A DNA stretch of 64,000 nt from Pollenia angustigena (GCA_930367215.1 OV884056.1:51956308-52020307), one strand, 5' to 3'. Numbered from the stretch's first letter, positions 22,013-33,245 are shown. The notes: a model not told the origin generated them from the letters alone. Translations and numbers: made by a program.

Positions 22013-23757
22013 CAGCGTGACCATTTGGCATTTTTGCTGCTAGATTTAGCATTTTTTTGTCTGATTTAGCTGCAAATTTTTCATTTAGCAGTTAACATTT
22101 TTTGAGCATTTTTCAACTACAAATTTAGCATTTTTTAGCATTTTTTAATTTAAAAATATTCAAGATATCTTTTTTTGAAAATCTTCCACAATTTTTTGTT
22201 GAATACACATACAAATTCCTACACTTTTGCTATAGAAACTGTACAATCTTCTAAAAGATCTTTCATTTTAAATTGTCTTAAAATTTGATCAGTTTGATCC
22301 ATTAAATTTATGTTTAGCTGATTTTTTCTCTCAATTACGATTTTGAAAAATTTTTGGAAACGAAAAGAGATACCATAACTTTTGAAATAGAAAAACAAAT
22401 ACGAATTACATGCTGAGATTTTAAACCTCAATTAATATGTCAACTTAGACAACGATTGCCAAACAATTTTTATAATTTAACAAATACTCACTTTTTTGTG
22501 TAGAAAACAGTTTAAAAACTAATAAATGAAAATTAAGCGATCTTTTTAAAGAATAAATAATTGATTTCACTGTATAAGAAATTACAAATTTGGAACATCA
22601 GTGGCAAAAACTAAATTCATATGAATTGTTAAATAAGAACTCAACTGTTGATTTCTGGATAAATGTACATATGTAAATGGATATAAAATGCATTAAATGA
22701 AAATCCATTCAGTTAATTAGCTTCTTTTGCAATAAAGTTCTTAATTTTGCCATTTAGCAACACGGAAGGTAAAATAGGTTGTTAGTGGTATAAATCTTCT
22801 AATAACGAAAATTCGAAATAGAATGACGTTAAAGACTATGAATTCGCTACTTCATATTTGGTGTGGTTTAAAATGTTGCGATAGTTTTAAAAAATGTACG
22901 ATCTCATTTAAAAATACGATTAGATCATGTATTATAGTGATATCTCGATCGATCTTCAGAAGCTGAAGACGAATATTCATTTGATGACGTATTTAATTTA
23001 TAAAATGAAATTTCTTAATTAACATGTTGTATAAATTTTATTGAAATACTCATGGTGGAATAAACAGGTGGCAGCACTACGCCAGATGACGATTTTTTGC
23101 TCTTGCATTGTTTGTCTAGGTTTATGTCAAAGTTTTGTTTATGTTTACAAAAAGTCCACGTTTTGTGCTGTGATTATTGTATATTATTAAAGTTTTGGAT
23201 AATTTTAAATTAAAATAAATAAGATATTGATAAAAATTGACTAAAAAGTTATTTATTTCATCACGTTCAGCGGTACTCTTTGATTTTTGTTTAAAGTATT
23301 TTATGACTTAAACGGTGATATAATTTCCATTTTTGTTGTAATGTTGTATTTGTTGCCGTAACGATGCCACCTGCTTGTTCCACCATGGAAATGCTATATA
23401 AAAGCCATTTATGGGTCAAGTTCCTTTGATTTTTTGTTATGGTATGGTACCTTTTGTTTGAAAGCTTTTTATGTACGTACCTATATAAGGACTGAAATAT
23501 ATTTCTTTTGTAGTTTTAAGACTTTTTATGTTTAATACATGTTTTATTGTTATTTTTTAATCAGTTTGTTCTATTGATATTATGTGAGTTTATAGGGAAG
23601 AATTGTGTAAAATAAATCATGTGTTGAGGTATATTAACTTAAATAACAAAAAAATAATTCAATTTAAATTTTAGCATTATTTTTAGTTTAGGATTTTATT
23701 TTAGCATTATTTTAAAGCCGATTAAGCATTAAAATCTTTTTGGATATGGCCACACTG
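22013..23757. mobile_element. hAT element, 1,745 bp, inserted in the LINE, perfect 8-bp TSD
   Basis: The ends are CAGCGTGACCATTTGG and, inverted, CAGTGTGGCCATATCC (CAGYGTGRCCAT), flanked by ATGACCAA at 22005-22012 and 23758-23765. Both are classic hAT traits. Subterminal regions carry repeated TTTAGCATTTTTT motifs on both sides (22050-22150 and 23670-23735). I see no transposase frame inside, so it is a non-autonomous or gutted element. It holds a younger MITE at 23051-23387. Confidence 0.9.
23051..23387. mobile_element. Nested MITE, 337 bp
   Basis: CATGGTGGAATAAACAGGTG and the inverted right end CATGGTGGAACAAGCAGGTG extend through GGCA..TACG, about 27 of 33 matching. Flanking octamers GAAATACT (23043-23050) and GAAATGCT (23388-23395) differ at one base, consistent with an aged 8-bp duplication. 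Non-coding. Confidence 0.8.
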
Positions 23758-23765
23758 ATGACCAA

Positions 23766-24490
23766 TCCATCCAAATTTCTTTTTCAGGATATCGTAGAGA
23801 ATTGGCTGTTGTTCGTACTTCGAAGCAGCTCAGTGTTAATTATTGCGTTGGGCCAAAAACATCGAATAATCCTTCGTAAGCAACGGTTAGTGAAAACTTT
23901 AAGTCGTCGTACGTCGCTTTTGGATAGGCCCATATTTCGCATCCGTATAGGAGTATAGGTTTCACACATGTGTTAAATACTTTGATCGTCAGTTGTGTTG
24001 ATATGTCGGAGTATATGCATACTTTTTTTAAACAATGGATGGGATGACTGGCCTTGTTGAATCGTGCAGAAACGTCTTCTTTTGCACCACTGTTCGTTGT
24101 GATTGTGCAGCCAAGGTAACAGAAAGATTCTACATCCTCTATGGTATTATTATCGAGAGTTAGAGAGGTGGTGTTAATTCTCATTAGTTTGGTTTTCCGT
24201 CAGTTTATTCGCAAACCAACTTTGAGAGCGTTGTTATGGAGAGCCTTCAGTTTGGTCTCTATATGTTCGAACATATGTAGTAAGAGACATAAATCATCAG
24301 CATCAGATCGTTAGCTTTTGAGAAGGGAGACCACTGAATGCCGTCTGGTGCTTCAATGTTTGTTATTGACATCACATTATCAACGACAAGCAGGAAAAAA
24401 AGTGGTGACCAAAAACACAACTCTGGCGTACTCCCGCATCAATAGTAAATATTTCAGACGTTTGACCTTGATATAGCACCTGATTTTGGG
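23766..24490 (-). pseudogene. RTE-like LINE reverse transcriptase, decayed (part 1 of 2)
   Basis: Minus-strand frames give, in order, IFTIDAGVRQ (RT motif before the active site), GIQWSPFSKL, then DADDLCLLLHMFEHIETKLK (the catalytic xADD block followed by the usual helix), KALHNNALKVGLRIN...KTKLMRIN, VESFCYLGCTI, IKVFNTCVKPILLYGCEIW, NRCLRRIIRCFWPNAIINTE and PILYDILKKKFGWIGH. This series is characteristic of RTE-clade non-LTR retrotransposons. Frameshifts near 24300 and 23850 and stops elsewhere make it a pseudogene. The endonuclease half is absent, as expected for a 5'-truncated copy. The frame continues in 22004-21779 beyond the hAT insertion. Confidence 0.88.
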
Positions 24491-24644
24491 AGTTTTAGAA
24501 CGTCTAAAAAAATGCTAAAATTAAAAAAAAATCCCGAATTTCAAAATCCCAAAATGTCAAAATCACGAATCCCAACATTGCGTACTTTAAAATCTCGAAT
24601 TTTGAAATTCTTAATTAAAAATCTTGATATCAAATCTTGAATTT

Positions 24645-25062
24645 AGAAGCTTTAGTTAGCGAAACAACCGTTGTTATACGACAAAGGCGAAAACCCTTGC
24701 GACCGTTGAGGGGAAGGTGTTAACGCACACAGAAAAAATTCTCCAAAATTTTTCGCCAATTAAAGCATTAATCAGCATTGAAATCAGTTTTGATTAAAAC
24801 TTTAATCAAGTGAATTAAACGTTTAAGCAAGTGAATTAAACGCTTGATCAAATGAATTAAACGTTTAATTGATACTATTAATATGTTTACTGGTGCAAAT
24901 TTAATTATTTTTTAATTAGTATCACAAATTTTTTTAATTGTACGGTTTTTTTATACCACAGAGGGGAAAATCTTGAGGCCGGTCGAAGACCTGCTATGCA
25001 AAGAAGCTTAAGTAAGTTATCGTATAAAACACACTGGCTTCGCTAACTGAAGCTTATTTTCA
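24645..25062. repeat. Inverted repeat bracketing a MITE
   Basis: AAGCTTTAGTTAGCGAAAC at 24650 pairs with the inverse of CTTCGCTAACTGAAGCTT at 25030; ATACGA and CGACCGT/CGACCGG follow in both arms. The centre is MITE F copy 1, so F inserted into an older foldback. Confidence 0.55.
24728..24955. mobile_element. MITE F, copy 1
   Basis: Begins CACAGAAAAAATTCTCC, then AATTAAAGCATTAATCA and tandem AAGTGAATTAAACGTTTA-like units of ~20 bp. The right end is eroded. See the best copy at 47507-47792. Confidence 0.75.
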
Positions 25063-25273
25063 AGACCAGTCATCACCCCCTCCCCGTCTCTTTCAACAGT
25101 AGTACCATATTTTTTCAATACTTGACATTATCCCCTCATCCCACTATACCAATTAAACTTAAATGGCGTTATTTCTACTTTGGTTGCTAAGCGATTATGT
25201 TGTTATTGCACTTGGATGTTGGCAATAAAGCCATATGGATTTATTTCTCATTTCATTGAGAAATTTTGATGTC

Positions 25274-25549
25274 TCACTTGACCAGATTGTATGGTAAACG
25301 TGATACTGTCACAGGCGAAGAAGCTCTTGTAGTTAAGTTTTTATCGACAAATGCATCATGCTTTCGTTTTCTAACTTCTTTAAGTCGAAAAGATTTTGTT
25401 TTCAGCGTATCCACACAATAAATATGCACACGCTGATCTCGTTGGTCCTTAAAAAAGCTTTCCTCCGCAGAATGTACTTTAGTAATTCTTTTACACATGT
25501 TTCCAGAAGCACACTTGCATGATGCGATGCAAATAACTTTTCTTGAGAC
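25274..25549 (-). CDS. Unrecognised ORF with a cysteine-rich start
   Basis: After a stop at ~25550 a frame runs ~91 codons: KVICIASCKCASGNMCKR near the start, then a basic stretch (FRLKEVRKRKHDAFVDK). The first ATG is internal (25498). C-x3-C-x-C-x6-C could be metal binding. Composition is more protein-like than the surroundings, so a transposon fragment is plausible; no family recognised. Confidence 0.25.
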   Translation of the reverse strand, partial: VSRKVICIASCKCASGNMCKRITKVHSAEESFFKDQRDQRVHIYCVDTLKTKSFRLKEVRKRKHDAFVDKNLTTRASSPVTVSRLPYNLVK

Positions 25550-25627
25550 TCCTTAAAAAATATTTACTTGTTATCTTCATTATTTATAGATCGCATGAAA
25601 AGCCCAATATTGAAATATTCTTATTCT

Positions 25628-25690
25628 AAGTGGAGGGTACCAAAAATTCGTTACCGCCGAATATAGCACTTTTAATTGTTTTTAATTGAT
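25628..25690 (+). repeat. DINE-1-like tail fragment
   Basis: GTGGAGGGTACCAAAAATTC...CCGCCGAATATAGCACTTTTA matches the tail of the 33.8-kb copy. Confidence 0.65.
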
Positions 25691-26630
25691 TTTTTTGCCA
25701 TGATATTTCCGCCGGATATCAAAATACTATTGCAGTGGCTTTTCAATAATTTATTTATCGTTTTGCTTACTTTTTTTTATTTATTAATTATAATGATTTA
25801 ATTTAGAAAAACACGCTTAAGAGCAGGAGTACCCTTCTGCTTTCTATTGACATCTAAATATGATGAGTTTAAATATTTCATAATGAACAGGGAAAGTTTT
25901 AAAGCTCTTTGCTTGAAAAATAAAAATTTGCAAATTTTGCAGAAATGTTGAGGAAATTTTATTTTGAATAGAAATTAATAATTTGCTATTTCGCAATCAC
26001 CTAACAAATATATGTATGACTTTTTGCCAATAAAGCGGTCTTCTGTGCAATTTCTATTTACACCCTGGCATACAAAGAATTGATATACGCAAAACATTTG
26101 GCAACATACAAATTCTCATTGCCCACTCAGTTTTTAATGATTACATCAGATTTTCTTTTACGTTAATTTAACATTTTCAAAAAAAAAAAAAAAAACTTAT
26201 ACGGCCCTAAAAATTCAACCTTTAGCTATCGGTGAGTTGTGAAAACAGGCCTTAATAATTATTAAAAATACAACATCAGTTTCATATACAATAAATTTTC
26301 AAACAAAAAAAAAAACTATTGAAATAAAAGGAAACTTACATTATGCAAAAAAAATTTAATTAATAATGTTAACTTTATCTTTTTTTTTGCATAAGAGATC
26401 ACTTACAGAGCAATAATTATTAAACCTTTTTTTTGTTATATACTGACCCCCGTATTCACAAACGTTTTTTTAATTTAACAAACGTTTGTTAAGTCAAATT
26501 TCATAAAAAATTTATTTTGTAAAACTGAATTAAATTCAAAATATTGTTATGATTCTTGCAGACAGTGCTTATAGTTTCGTGCTACATTTTCGTTGTTGAT
26601 AAACTTTAATTATTTGTTAGCAGGTTAGAA
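25691..26630. other. Mostly unassigned; two short repeat-like fragments
   Basis: GCTATCGGTGAGTTGTGAAA at 26228 recurs at 31423. CCCCGTATTCACAAACG...TTTAATTT.ACAAA at 26450 recurs at ~40287. Both look like ends of small elements. No gene seen. Confidence 0.45.
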
Positions 26631-26632
26631 AA

Positions 26633-26765
26633 TAAACAGAACATTATTTATCGTTCGGCTCAAAGATCCAGGAACGATATCTATTTTTTTTAGTGTTTGT
26701 GTAGAGGAACACAACCCTTAATACCGTTCGTAACTGTTTTCAAAACCAAAAAGTGGTTTATCTTA
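26633..26765 (-). repeat. Dispersed repeat L, copy 2
   Basis: Inverse of 4255-4372; shared blocks CGTTCGGCTC, CCAGGAACGATATCTATTTT, GTGTAGA and ACACAACCCTTAATAC. Confidence 0.65.
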
Positions 26766-26904
26766 TTTTCTAACTTTTAATACGACGCACAGAGGAGTAT
26801 TTGGCCTGAAAAGCTGGCCAAAAAGGCAAAACTGAATTTTAAGAAATCTTAAGAACTAAGTACGCAGGTCGACAGACAACAATATTTAACATTATATTCA
26901 CCCT

Positions 26905-28035
26905 TATTCTGTTTGGCGTCGGCAATAACAACGGCAATTTTAAGGCAACAGCAATTCTTATCAAAGACAACATCAATTCTATGTTAAATTGGTATTTTGT
27001 AAGAGTATTATGACGCCGTTGACTATTTATCGATAATGTTAATAAAATACAGCACACATCTCTAATATTAAAATCAGCTGATTCATTTTGTTTACTGTTT
27101 TTTTATAAGAATTTTAAGTAAAATAAAAATTTGTTTGTAAAAAAATAATGTTTAAATGAAACTTTTTTTATATTTAATTTTCCCAAGTGCCTAATGGATT
27201 TTTTTAACCTTTTTTAGATTTGAAAGTTATTTTCGGCTGAATAATCTTTCTTTTAAACATGTGTTGGAAATAATAGAGCCTCATTTAAAAAAGGGAACGT
27301 TTGTTCCAAACACAATATAATTGCAGCAACATTGCGTTTTTGGCCCAGGGATCGTACCAGCTCAGCGTTGGAAATTATTTCAACTTTTGACTGTCCCAGC
27401 CACAAGTTTAAAAATTTTGTCTGAGACTCTGCAAGTCATTAAGAGAGAACTTTGTCCACAATGGATAAATTAAAGTTGCATTACTTTGAAAAGCAGCATT
27501 GCCAGGTGTAATTGGCTGTGTGTGTGGACGGAACCCACATCAAAATTTTATCTCCAAAAAAAAACAAGACCACCATCTCTTCTTCAATCGCAAGGGATAT
27601 TTAATTTATTAGGAAAAGGACCCTGCATAATCCTCTGGCTAGTAATGGATTTTTTACAAGCTCTTCCACCAGCTTCTCGAACTGGCACTTAGTTATTTTA
27701 ATTTTTTCAATTATATCCACAAAAAAATATATCAAAACACAACACAAATGAAGAAAAATATCAAAACCGCCGTAGAAATCAAAATTGCAGCCAACCATAA
27801 CTTAAAATTTTTAAAACACGACACAAAGCAGCATAAGACAACACTAAAAATGCCAACGACAAAATCAAGGGCAATTTAAGGCAACAGCAACGCCAATTTT
27901 TCTTAGAAAATACCAAACATATGCTAACAGTCATCGAAATATGGCAATATTGCCAACGGGAATACGAAATTAAAACAAAACATAAAAAACGGCGTTGTTT
28001 ACTGTTGACGACGCCAAATAGAATAGAATTGCGAT
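26905..28035 (+). mobile_element. PIF/Harbinger-like element remnant
   Basis: TTATTCTGTTTGGCGTCGGC near 26908 and the inverse of 28000-28032 (CTATTCTATTTGGCGTCGTC) look like its terminal repeats, followed inside by AACGGC/AACGCCG. It encloses the transposase fragment at 27314-27608. No duplication can be fixed. Confidence 0.5.
27314..27608 (+). pseudogene. PIF/Harbinger (HARBI1-type) transposase fragment
   Basis: Frames on the plus strand give IAATLRF, then AQGSYQLSVGNYFNF, LSQP, and finally PGVIGC joined by a 2-base slip (a GTGTGTGT run) to CVDGTHIKILSPKK and FFNRKGYL. This follows HARBI1-like proteins (LATLRFLA.GSYQ.SVGN, SQPTVS, GVIGCVDGTHI, NRKGY), and CVDGTHI holds the first catalytic aspartate. 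A missing T in the LRFLA codons, the 2-base slip and two stops make it inactive. The region after NRKGY is lost. Confidence 0.8.
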
Positions 28036-28559
28036 TTGTAGCTCTGAGACCCTGCTAAAGTCAGGAAAGTGAAGAAAATTATATGAGATTTAAATGCTTT
28101 TTTCGGTTTCTGGATGTTTATATGATTTTTTTTTTGCGGCTAAACGAATAAAGGTTTAACAAAGATTTTTTTTTCGCTGAAAGGTTTAATCAAAAGTTAT
28201 TTAGAAAAGAAAAAAAATTTAAAATATGTTGAATATTCATTTTGAAACAATTCGTTCACACTTTTTTTTTGCAAAAAAAGGAAAAGAAGAGGTTTTTAAA
28301 AGTGAGGTTAGCATGTCTACGAATTATGTTTGATACCACAATAAAATTTGGAATCTCTAATTTTAGAAACCAAAAAAAAAAAGTGTTTGTTGCGCAGTGT
28401 ACTTTTGTTGCGCAGTGTAATTTTTTCAAAATCTGCAACTAGACTTTTTATATCATACTACACCTAAAACTATCAAAAAACTAAAACTTTTAATTCAAAA
28501 AACACGTTTAATAATATTGGCCAGCTTTTCAGGCCAAATACTCCTCTGTGCGACGTTTG

Positions 28560-28915
28560 GAACATTTTTTAATCCGATTTTCGAAGCGTTGCAAATAGTA
28601 AAGGATTCGAAAAAGTCACGGAACATAAGAAGTCAAATGCGTATGTGGTTCTGACACGCAATAATCATTGTGGTGAGTTCAGAATCACAGGCCCATGTGG
28701 CTTTTTACATTCATTGTACTATATATTTTACAAACTAGCGAAAAGCTGTATTACATTTAACTAAGTTAGACCAACGGGTTCCAAATGGGCGCGTTAAGTC
28801 CCTGCACTTAACAGGGAGTCCTCGAACTAAATTGGCTTAAATTTAAAAAAATTAGTAGAATTGTTATATGTATCTCCAAATCCTTCAAAAGTAATATCAA
28901 AACGGACTTTCGAAA
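28560..28915. other. No recognisable feature
   Basis: No clear repeat or gene; slightly less AT-rich around 28650-28700. Confidence 0.35.
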
Positions 28916-28919
28916 TCCC

Positions 28920-29620
28920 GGGCCTTGAAATTTTTGAATTTTTCGAAAACCCGTCTTACATACATTGCACGATTTTTTGGTCTTAGAAGAAAATATTCGT
29001 AGAACAATTTAACCCTCTAAGGTGCCGTTTTAGTATATTTTTGTGTGGAAGTTAAAAAATTACCCATTAAAATGAGTGTTAGAGGGTTAATAAATTGTAA
29101 GAAAAGAATCACCATACAATTCTACTGAAGACATCTGAAATAGTCTTTTAGCTCAGAAGCATATTAAGCATATTTTTTTGACTTGTGCCAAACGCATTTT
29201 CAAGAAATTCAAAAATTTCAATGTCCGTAATTTCGAAAATCTGTTTTAAATACATCACACGAAATCACACCCCTAGTGAAATTTTATGCAAAAAATATTC
29301 GTAGAATATTTTAACCCTTAAAAGTGCCGTTTTAGCATACTTTTCGGTAAGATTTGTAAAAAAGTAAAAAAATGACCCCTTAAAATGAGAGTTAGAGGGT
29401 TAATAATTTTTAAGAAAAGAATCGCCATACGATTCTATTGAAGACGTCGGAAATTATTTTTTAGCTCAGAAGTACATTAAGTATAATTTTTTGACCTTTT
29501 CAAAAAACTCAAAAACTTTAAGGACCAATATTTCAGGAACCCGAGCTAACTTTTCAAAACCCTTTGGAAGATTTTCTCTACTAGTAGCATACTTTCTTTT
29601 CGCGTTGCAAGCGTTGAGGG
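28920..29620. repeat. ~297-bp repeat M, two and a part tandem units
   Basis: Unit landmarks recur in order: TTTCGAAAA.C.GT.TTA.ATACAT, ATTCGTAGAA, TTTAACCC.., GTGCCGTTTTAG, ATGAG.GTTAGAGGGTTAATA, AAGAAAAGAATC.CCATAC and AGCTCAGAAG. A third unit start (CAGGAACCCGAGCTAACTTT) follows at 29530. Each unit can fold TTTAACCCTCTAA onto TTAGAGGGTTAA. Another copy sits at 56.94-57.26 kb. Confidence 0.85.
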
Positions 29621-29699
29621 TGTTTTTTTTTTGTTGCACAGTGTAATATGTCAGTAGATCATTACAATAAACCAATATTTCGAAAAAGTTTCGAGAAGA

Positions 29700-31360
29700 C
29701 CCTTATGGCATTGAAAGTTAAAGCTTGTTTTTAAATTTTTACATGGAATCACCTTAAAAAAAATTATTGGCAAATTAAAAATAACCAACACACTTATATC
29801 CCACTCTTCTTTAAATCAAAATTCTTGCCACGTGCCACACTCTGACATCAATTGTACTCAAGTGGGACCCTATAACTTTTTGCAAATTCTAAATATTTAC
29901 TTCTTTTTCTTCATTTGCCTGCCAAATAAAAAAAGAAAAAAATAAGGAAAACCACAATATGAACTGACAAACCGAAATGAAAATATCTCTTAAAACACAG
30001 TTTTAACACGATTATAAAATAACAAAACAAACAATAATTCAAACAGAGTATCTCAGGAAAAATACAAGACATAAAATACCGGAATAGATAGACTAAGCAA
30101 ACAGCACAACAAATCCACCCTTTTTCTTAAAAAAAAAAAACTAAAAAGCCTTAAAGACTCTAAAAGAAACAAAAAATAAAAGAAAAAAATAAATAACAAG
30201 AAATCTAGCAGACTAGTAAAAAATAAACAAAAAGGACCCTGTCTAGTATCATTTTCCATAAAAAATACACAAAAAATTTTATAGACTAGAAACTAGAGAC
30301 GATAAGAGTATGAAAAAACTTTATAGTTAAAAGATTTACGTCATGACTTCGTTCTTTTTGCCAGCTCTTTGACTACAACAACAACAATAATGCTATTGCA
30401 GCAAGATGTAAATTTCTCTCGGTGGTGTTTAACAATTGTCCACAGTTTTGCAAGTCCTTAAGAAGAAGTATGAGAAAAAACGAAAAATATAAAGAAAACG
30501 AAGGAAACACAATAAAAACACAATGATATCAACTCTTTTTCATCCCATAAGTAGTGCCACTACAACACTCCTCAGGATTAAGGACCTTTTTTTTTTTTTG
30601 TTTGTACTAGTATTTGTGCTCGAGCTATTTGTTATTGTTGTTCTGTTAGTTATTGAGCTCAACCCTTTTGCTGGTCTGTCTTACATGATTCCTTGGGTTT
30701 TTTAAGAGATTTTAATTTCAGTAAACTCGTCTGCTCTACAGTTGTGAAATATTTGTTGAAACTTTTGTTTTTTAATTGAATTCAAGTTTTTTTTTTGTTT
30801 TACTATTTTGTTGCTTAATAGTTTTACTTGTTTTTTATTGTTTTTGGTTTTCTTTTTTTGCTTACTCCTTAGTCCTTAAAGTTTTTATATCATTTTTAAT
30901 ATGTTTTCGTCTATTTATGTCCTTAATTTTGAATTGTTTTTTTTTAAGTACTGCAACGAGCTCAAACTGTGTGGAAGAATCAAATGACTTTTTTGTCTCT
31001 CGATAAACTTTTGAATGTGTCTGTATGTTGCAATCAATAGGATTTTTTTTGCAGCTTCCTTCTTTGTATTTTTACTTGTGCTTGTAGATTACAAACTAAA
31101 CTAAAAAATCAAGGACAGATATTAGTCAACCAAAAGCGTCACATACATGTTTTTGATATTATCATTATTGCAAATCACAGACATGTTATAACATGTATTT
31201 TTTGTTATTGTAAAGGGATGGTTTAAGTTTAGAGACTTTTTCCCTTCAACCTAATTGATACTCTCAGAAATGTTTTAAGTGAAAAATTTAAAACTTAAAA
31301 GAACTTAGACAAGGCAGTTCTGTTTTTTCGAGCTCCATATTAGAAGAAATTATCACTCTA
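29700..31360. other. AT-rich low-complexity DNA
   Basis: Poly-A/T tracts; the ORFs (68, 60, 76 residues, rich in F/L) are translated T-runs. A splice-like or host exon signal was not found. Confidence 0.45.
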
Positions 31361-31363
31361 GGG

Positions 31364-31450
31364 CCCGTTTTCTCCACATACCGTTAGCTTTACTTTGAAC
31401 TTAAGTGAGCGATTATTCCTGTTTTGCTATCGGTAAGTTGTGAAAACGGA
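31364..31450. repeat. Small inverted repeat, 87 bp
   Basis: CCGTTTTCTCCACATACCGT and TAGC match the inverse of GCTATCGGTAAGTTGTGAAA plus ACGGA. A relative of the right arm is at 26228. Confidence 0.6.
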
Positions 31451-31910
31451 GGTTAGAGCCACACGTGTGCTGTTGACAAGCCCATATTGGTAATTATTTT
31501 TTTAAATTCTCTAGCATATAATAGGTATGCACGCCAAAAGTTGCACTCTTGAAAAAAGCTAAAGTGCAAAAACACAACAACAACCACATAGACAATGATT
31601 TCGCACAAACGATGCGAAATTTTCAGGGTCTAATTAAGTTCAAGATTATCAGAGTAATTGCATAAAAATTTTGTAGTTTTTTATGGCATTGCCAACTTGA
31701 AAAAAAGCTCAAAATGTACTCATAAAATTAACTCTGGAGTAAACAACAGCGTAGGAGTATTTTTTTGACGGATATTTTTTTCTTTGAATTGAAAAACATT
31801 ATAAATTGTAGTGTTTAAAAATAAACTTTGTAAAAAATACAAACAATTAATAAAAGAAAAAGCATCAACAAATGGAGGAAGCAGAAATAATTAAAATTAT
31901 GTAATACTTA

Positions 31911-32931
31911 GTATTGTGGTTATTTTGTTGAACTATTTATGGTTTTTCAATCCAAATTTTTAATCTTTTTAATTAGGCTTAAGTTCATGAAATTTAATTT
32001 TCATTAAATTATTCTTATGAAGAAAGGAATTTTACAACATGAAAATTAATTAAAATTGTTATTGATAATCTTTCATTCTTGACGTGGCTCGGGCTCGAAC
32101 CCTGGCCGGCAGGTTACCATGACATGTTTCGATCGCAACCACTCGATCTCCTCAGATGGATTTGCCGTCTTACACTCGCAGCCATCGACGACTGCTGACG
32201 TCAATAGTCAAACATCAATCCTTAAACCAAATTGTATTTTAACATTTGGTAGATCGAAATTTGCTTTCTTGAATGATTATCCATTTTAATTGATTTTACA
32301 TGTTTTTTCCTTACTTCTGTTTTTTTTTTCGTACTTTAGTCAAGAATTTTTCGTGAAGTCCAAGTACATTTTTTTTGTTTTTTCATTTTGTCTTTCTCTT
32401 TTCTGTTGACCTTTTTTTCAGCACAACTTGAAGGACAAATGTACACATAGAGCTCGTGCCTTAGCTTTAACAATAATTAGTATTGTGGTTATTTTGTTGA
32501 ACTATTTATGGTTTTTAATCCAAATTTTTAATATTTTTAATTAGGCTTAAGTTCATGAAATTTAATTTTTATTAAATTATTTTTGTGAAGAAAGGAATTT
32601 TACAACATGAAAATTAATTAAAATTGTTATTGCTAATCTTTCATTCTTGACGTGGCTCGGGCTCGGGCTCGAACCCTGGCCGGCAGGTTACCATGACATG
32701 TTTCGATCGCAACCGGCAAATCCATCTGAGGAGATCGAGTGGTTGCGATCGAAACCTGCCGGCCAGGGTTCGAGCCCGAGCCACGTCAAGAATGAAAGAT
32801 TATCAATAACAATTTTAATTAATTTTCATGTTGTAAAATTCCTTTCTTCATAAGAATAATTTAATGAAAATTAAATTTCATGAACTTAAGCCTAATTAAA
32901 AAGATTAAAAATTTGGATTAAAAAATTATGG
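31911..32931. mobile_element. Foldback A, copies 2 and 3: composite with three arms
   Basis: Left arm 31911-32240 and right arm ~32730-32920 match each other best (they share TTATTCTTATGAAG and AATCTTTTTAATTAGG). A second left-type arm (32478-32715, with TTATTTTTGTGAAG) lies between, preceded by 240 bases of unrelated sequence. AATACTTA flanks the whole at 31903-31910 and 32932-32939, within an 18-base near-repeat. The right arm carries B box GGTTCGAGCCC. The 68-residue ORF at 32647 is a palindrome artefact. Confidence 0.7.
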
Positions 32932-33043
32932 AATACTTATCTGAAAACAATTTTTAGGTCAATAAGTTGTTTAATTCGACTTGTAAGTTATTAAAATAAT
33001 TATTTTGTGTATTTTTCCAGAAACTCACGGTTTCAATTTATAC

Positions 33044-33210
33044 ATTTTTATACCACCACAATTAGTTGTGAAGAGGGTATATTAAGTTTGTCATTCCGCG
33101 TGAAACTTTTTTATTATTCATCTCAGACCCCATAAAGTATATATATTCTGGGTCCTTGAGTAATTCTAAGTCGATTTAGAAATGTCCGTCTGTCTGTCCG
33201 TCTGTCTGTC

Positions 33211-33245
<35 letters not shown>

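Larger units (their letters stand above)
26788..28550. mobile_element. DNA transposon with 34-bp perfect TIRs and CGACG duplication, Transib-like
   Basis: CACAGAGGAGTATTTGGCCT and the next 14 bases (to GGCCAA) occur at 26788 and exactly inverted ending at 28550. The flanks are CGACG at 26783-26787 and 28551-28555. A 5-bp GC-rich duplication next to a CAC-starting terminus is typical of Transib elements, although their usual heptamer is CACNNTG while this one is CACAGAG. The interior carries a decayed Harbinger transposase and its own inverted repeats, so the outer element is a shell with an older or younger insertion. Superfamily is inference; the borders are seen directly. Confidence 0.8.

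Noticed and set aside
30053..31006. Membrane-protein-like ORFs rich in F and L
   Set aside because: They are translated poly-T/poly-A tracts on both strands.
32647..32853. 68-residue ORF with mirrored sequence
   Set aside because: It reads across the centre of a foldback; the peptide is a palindrome artefact.
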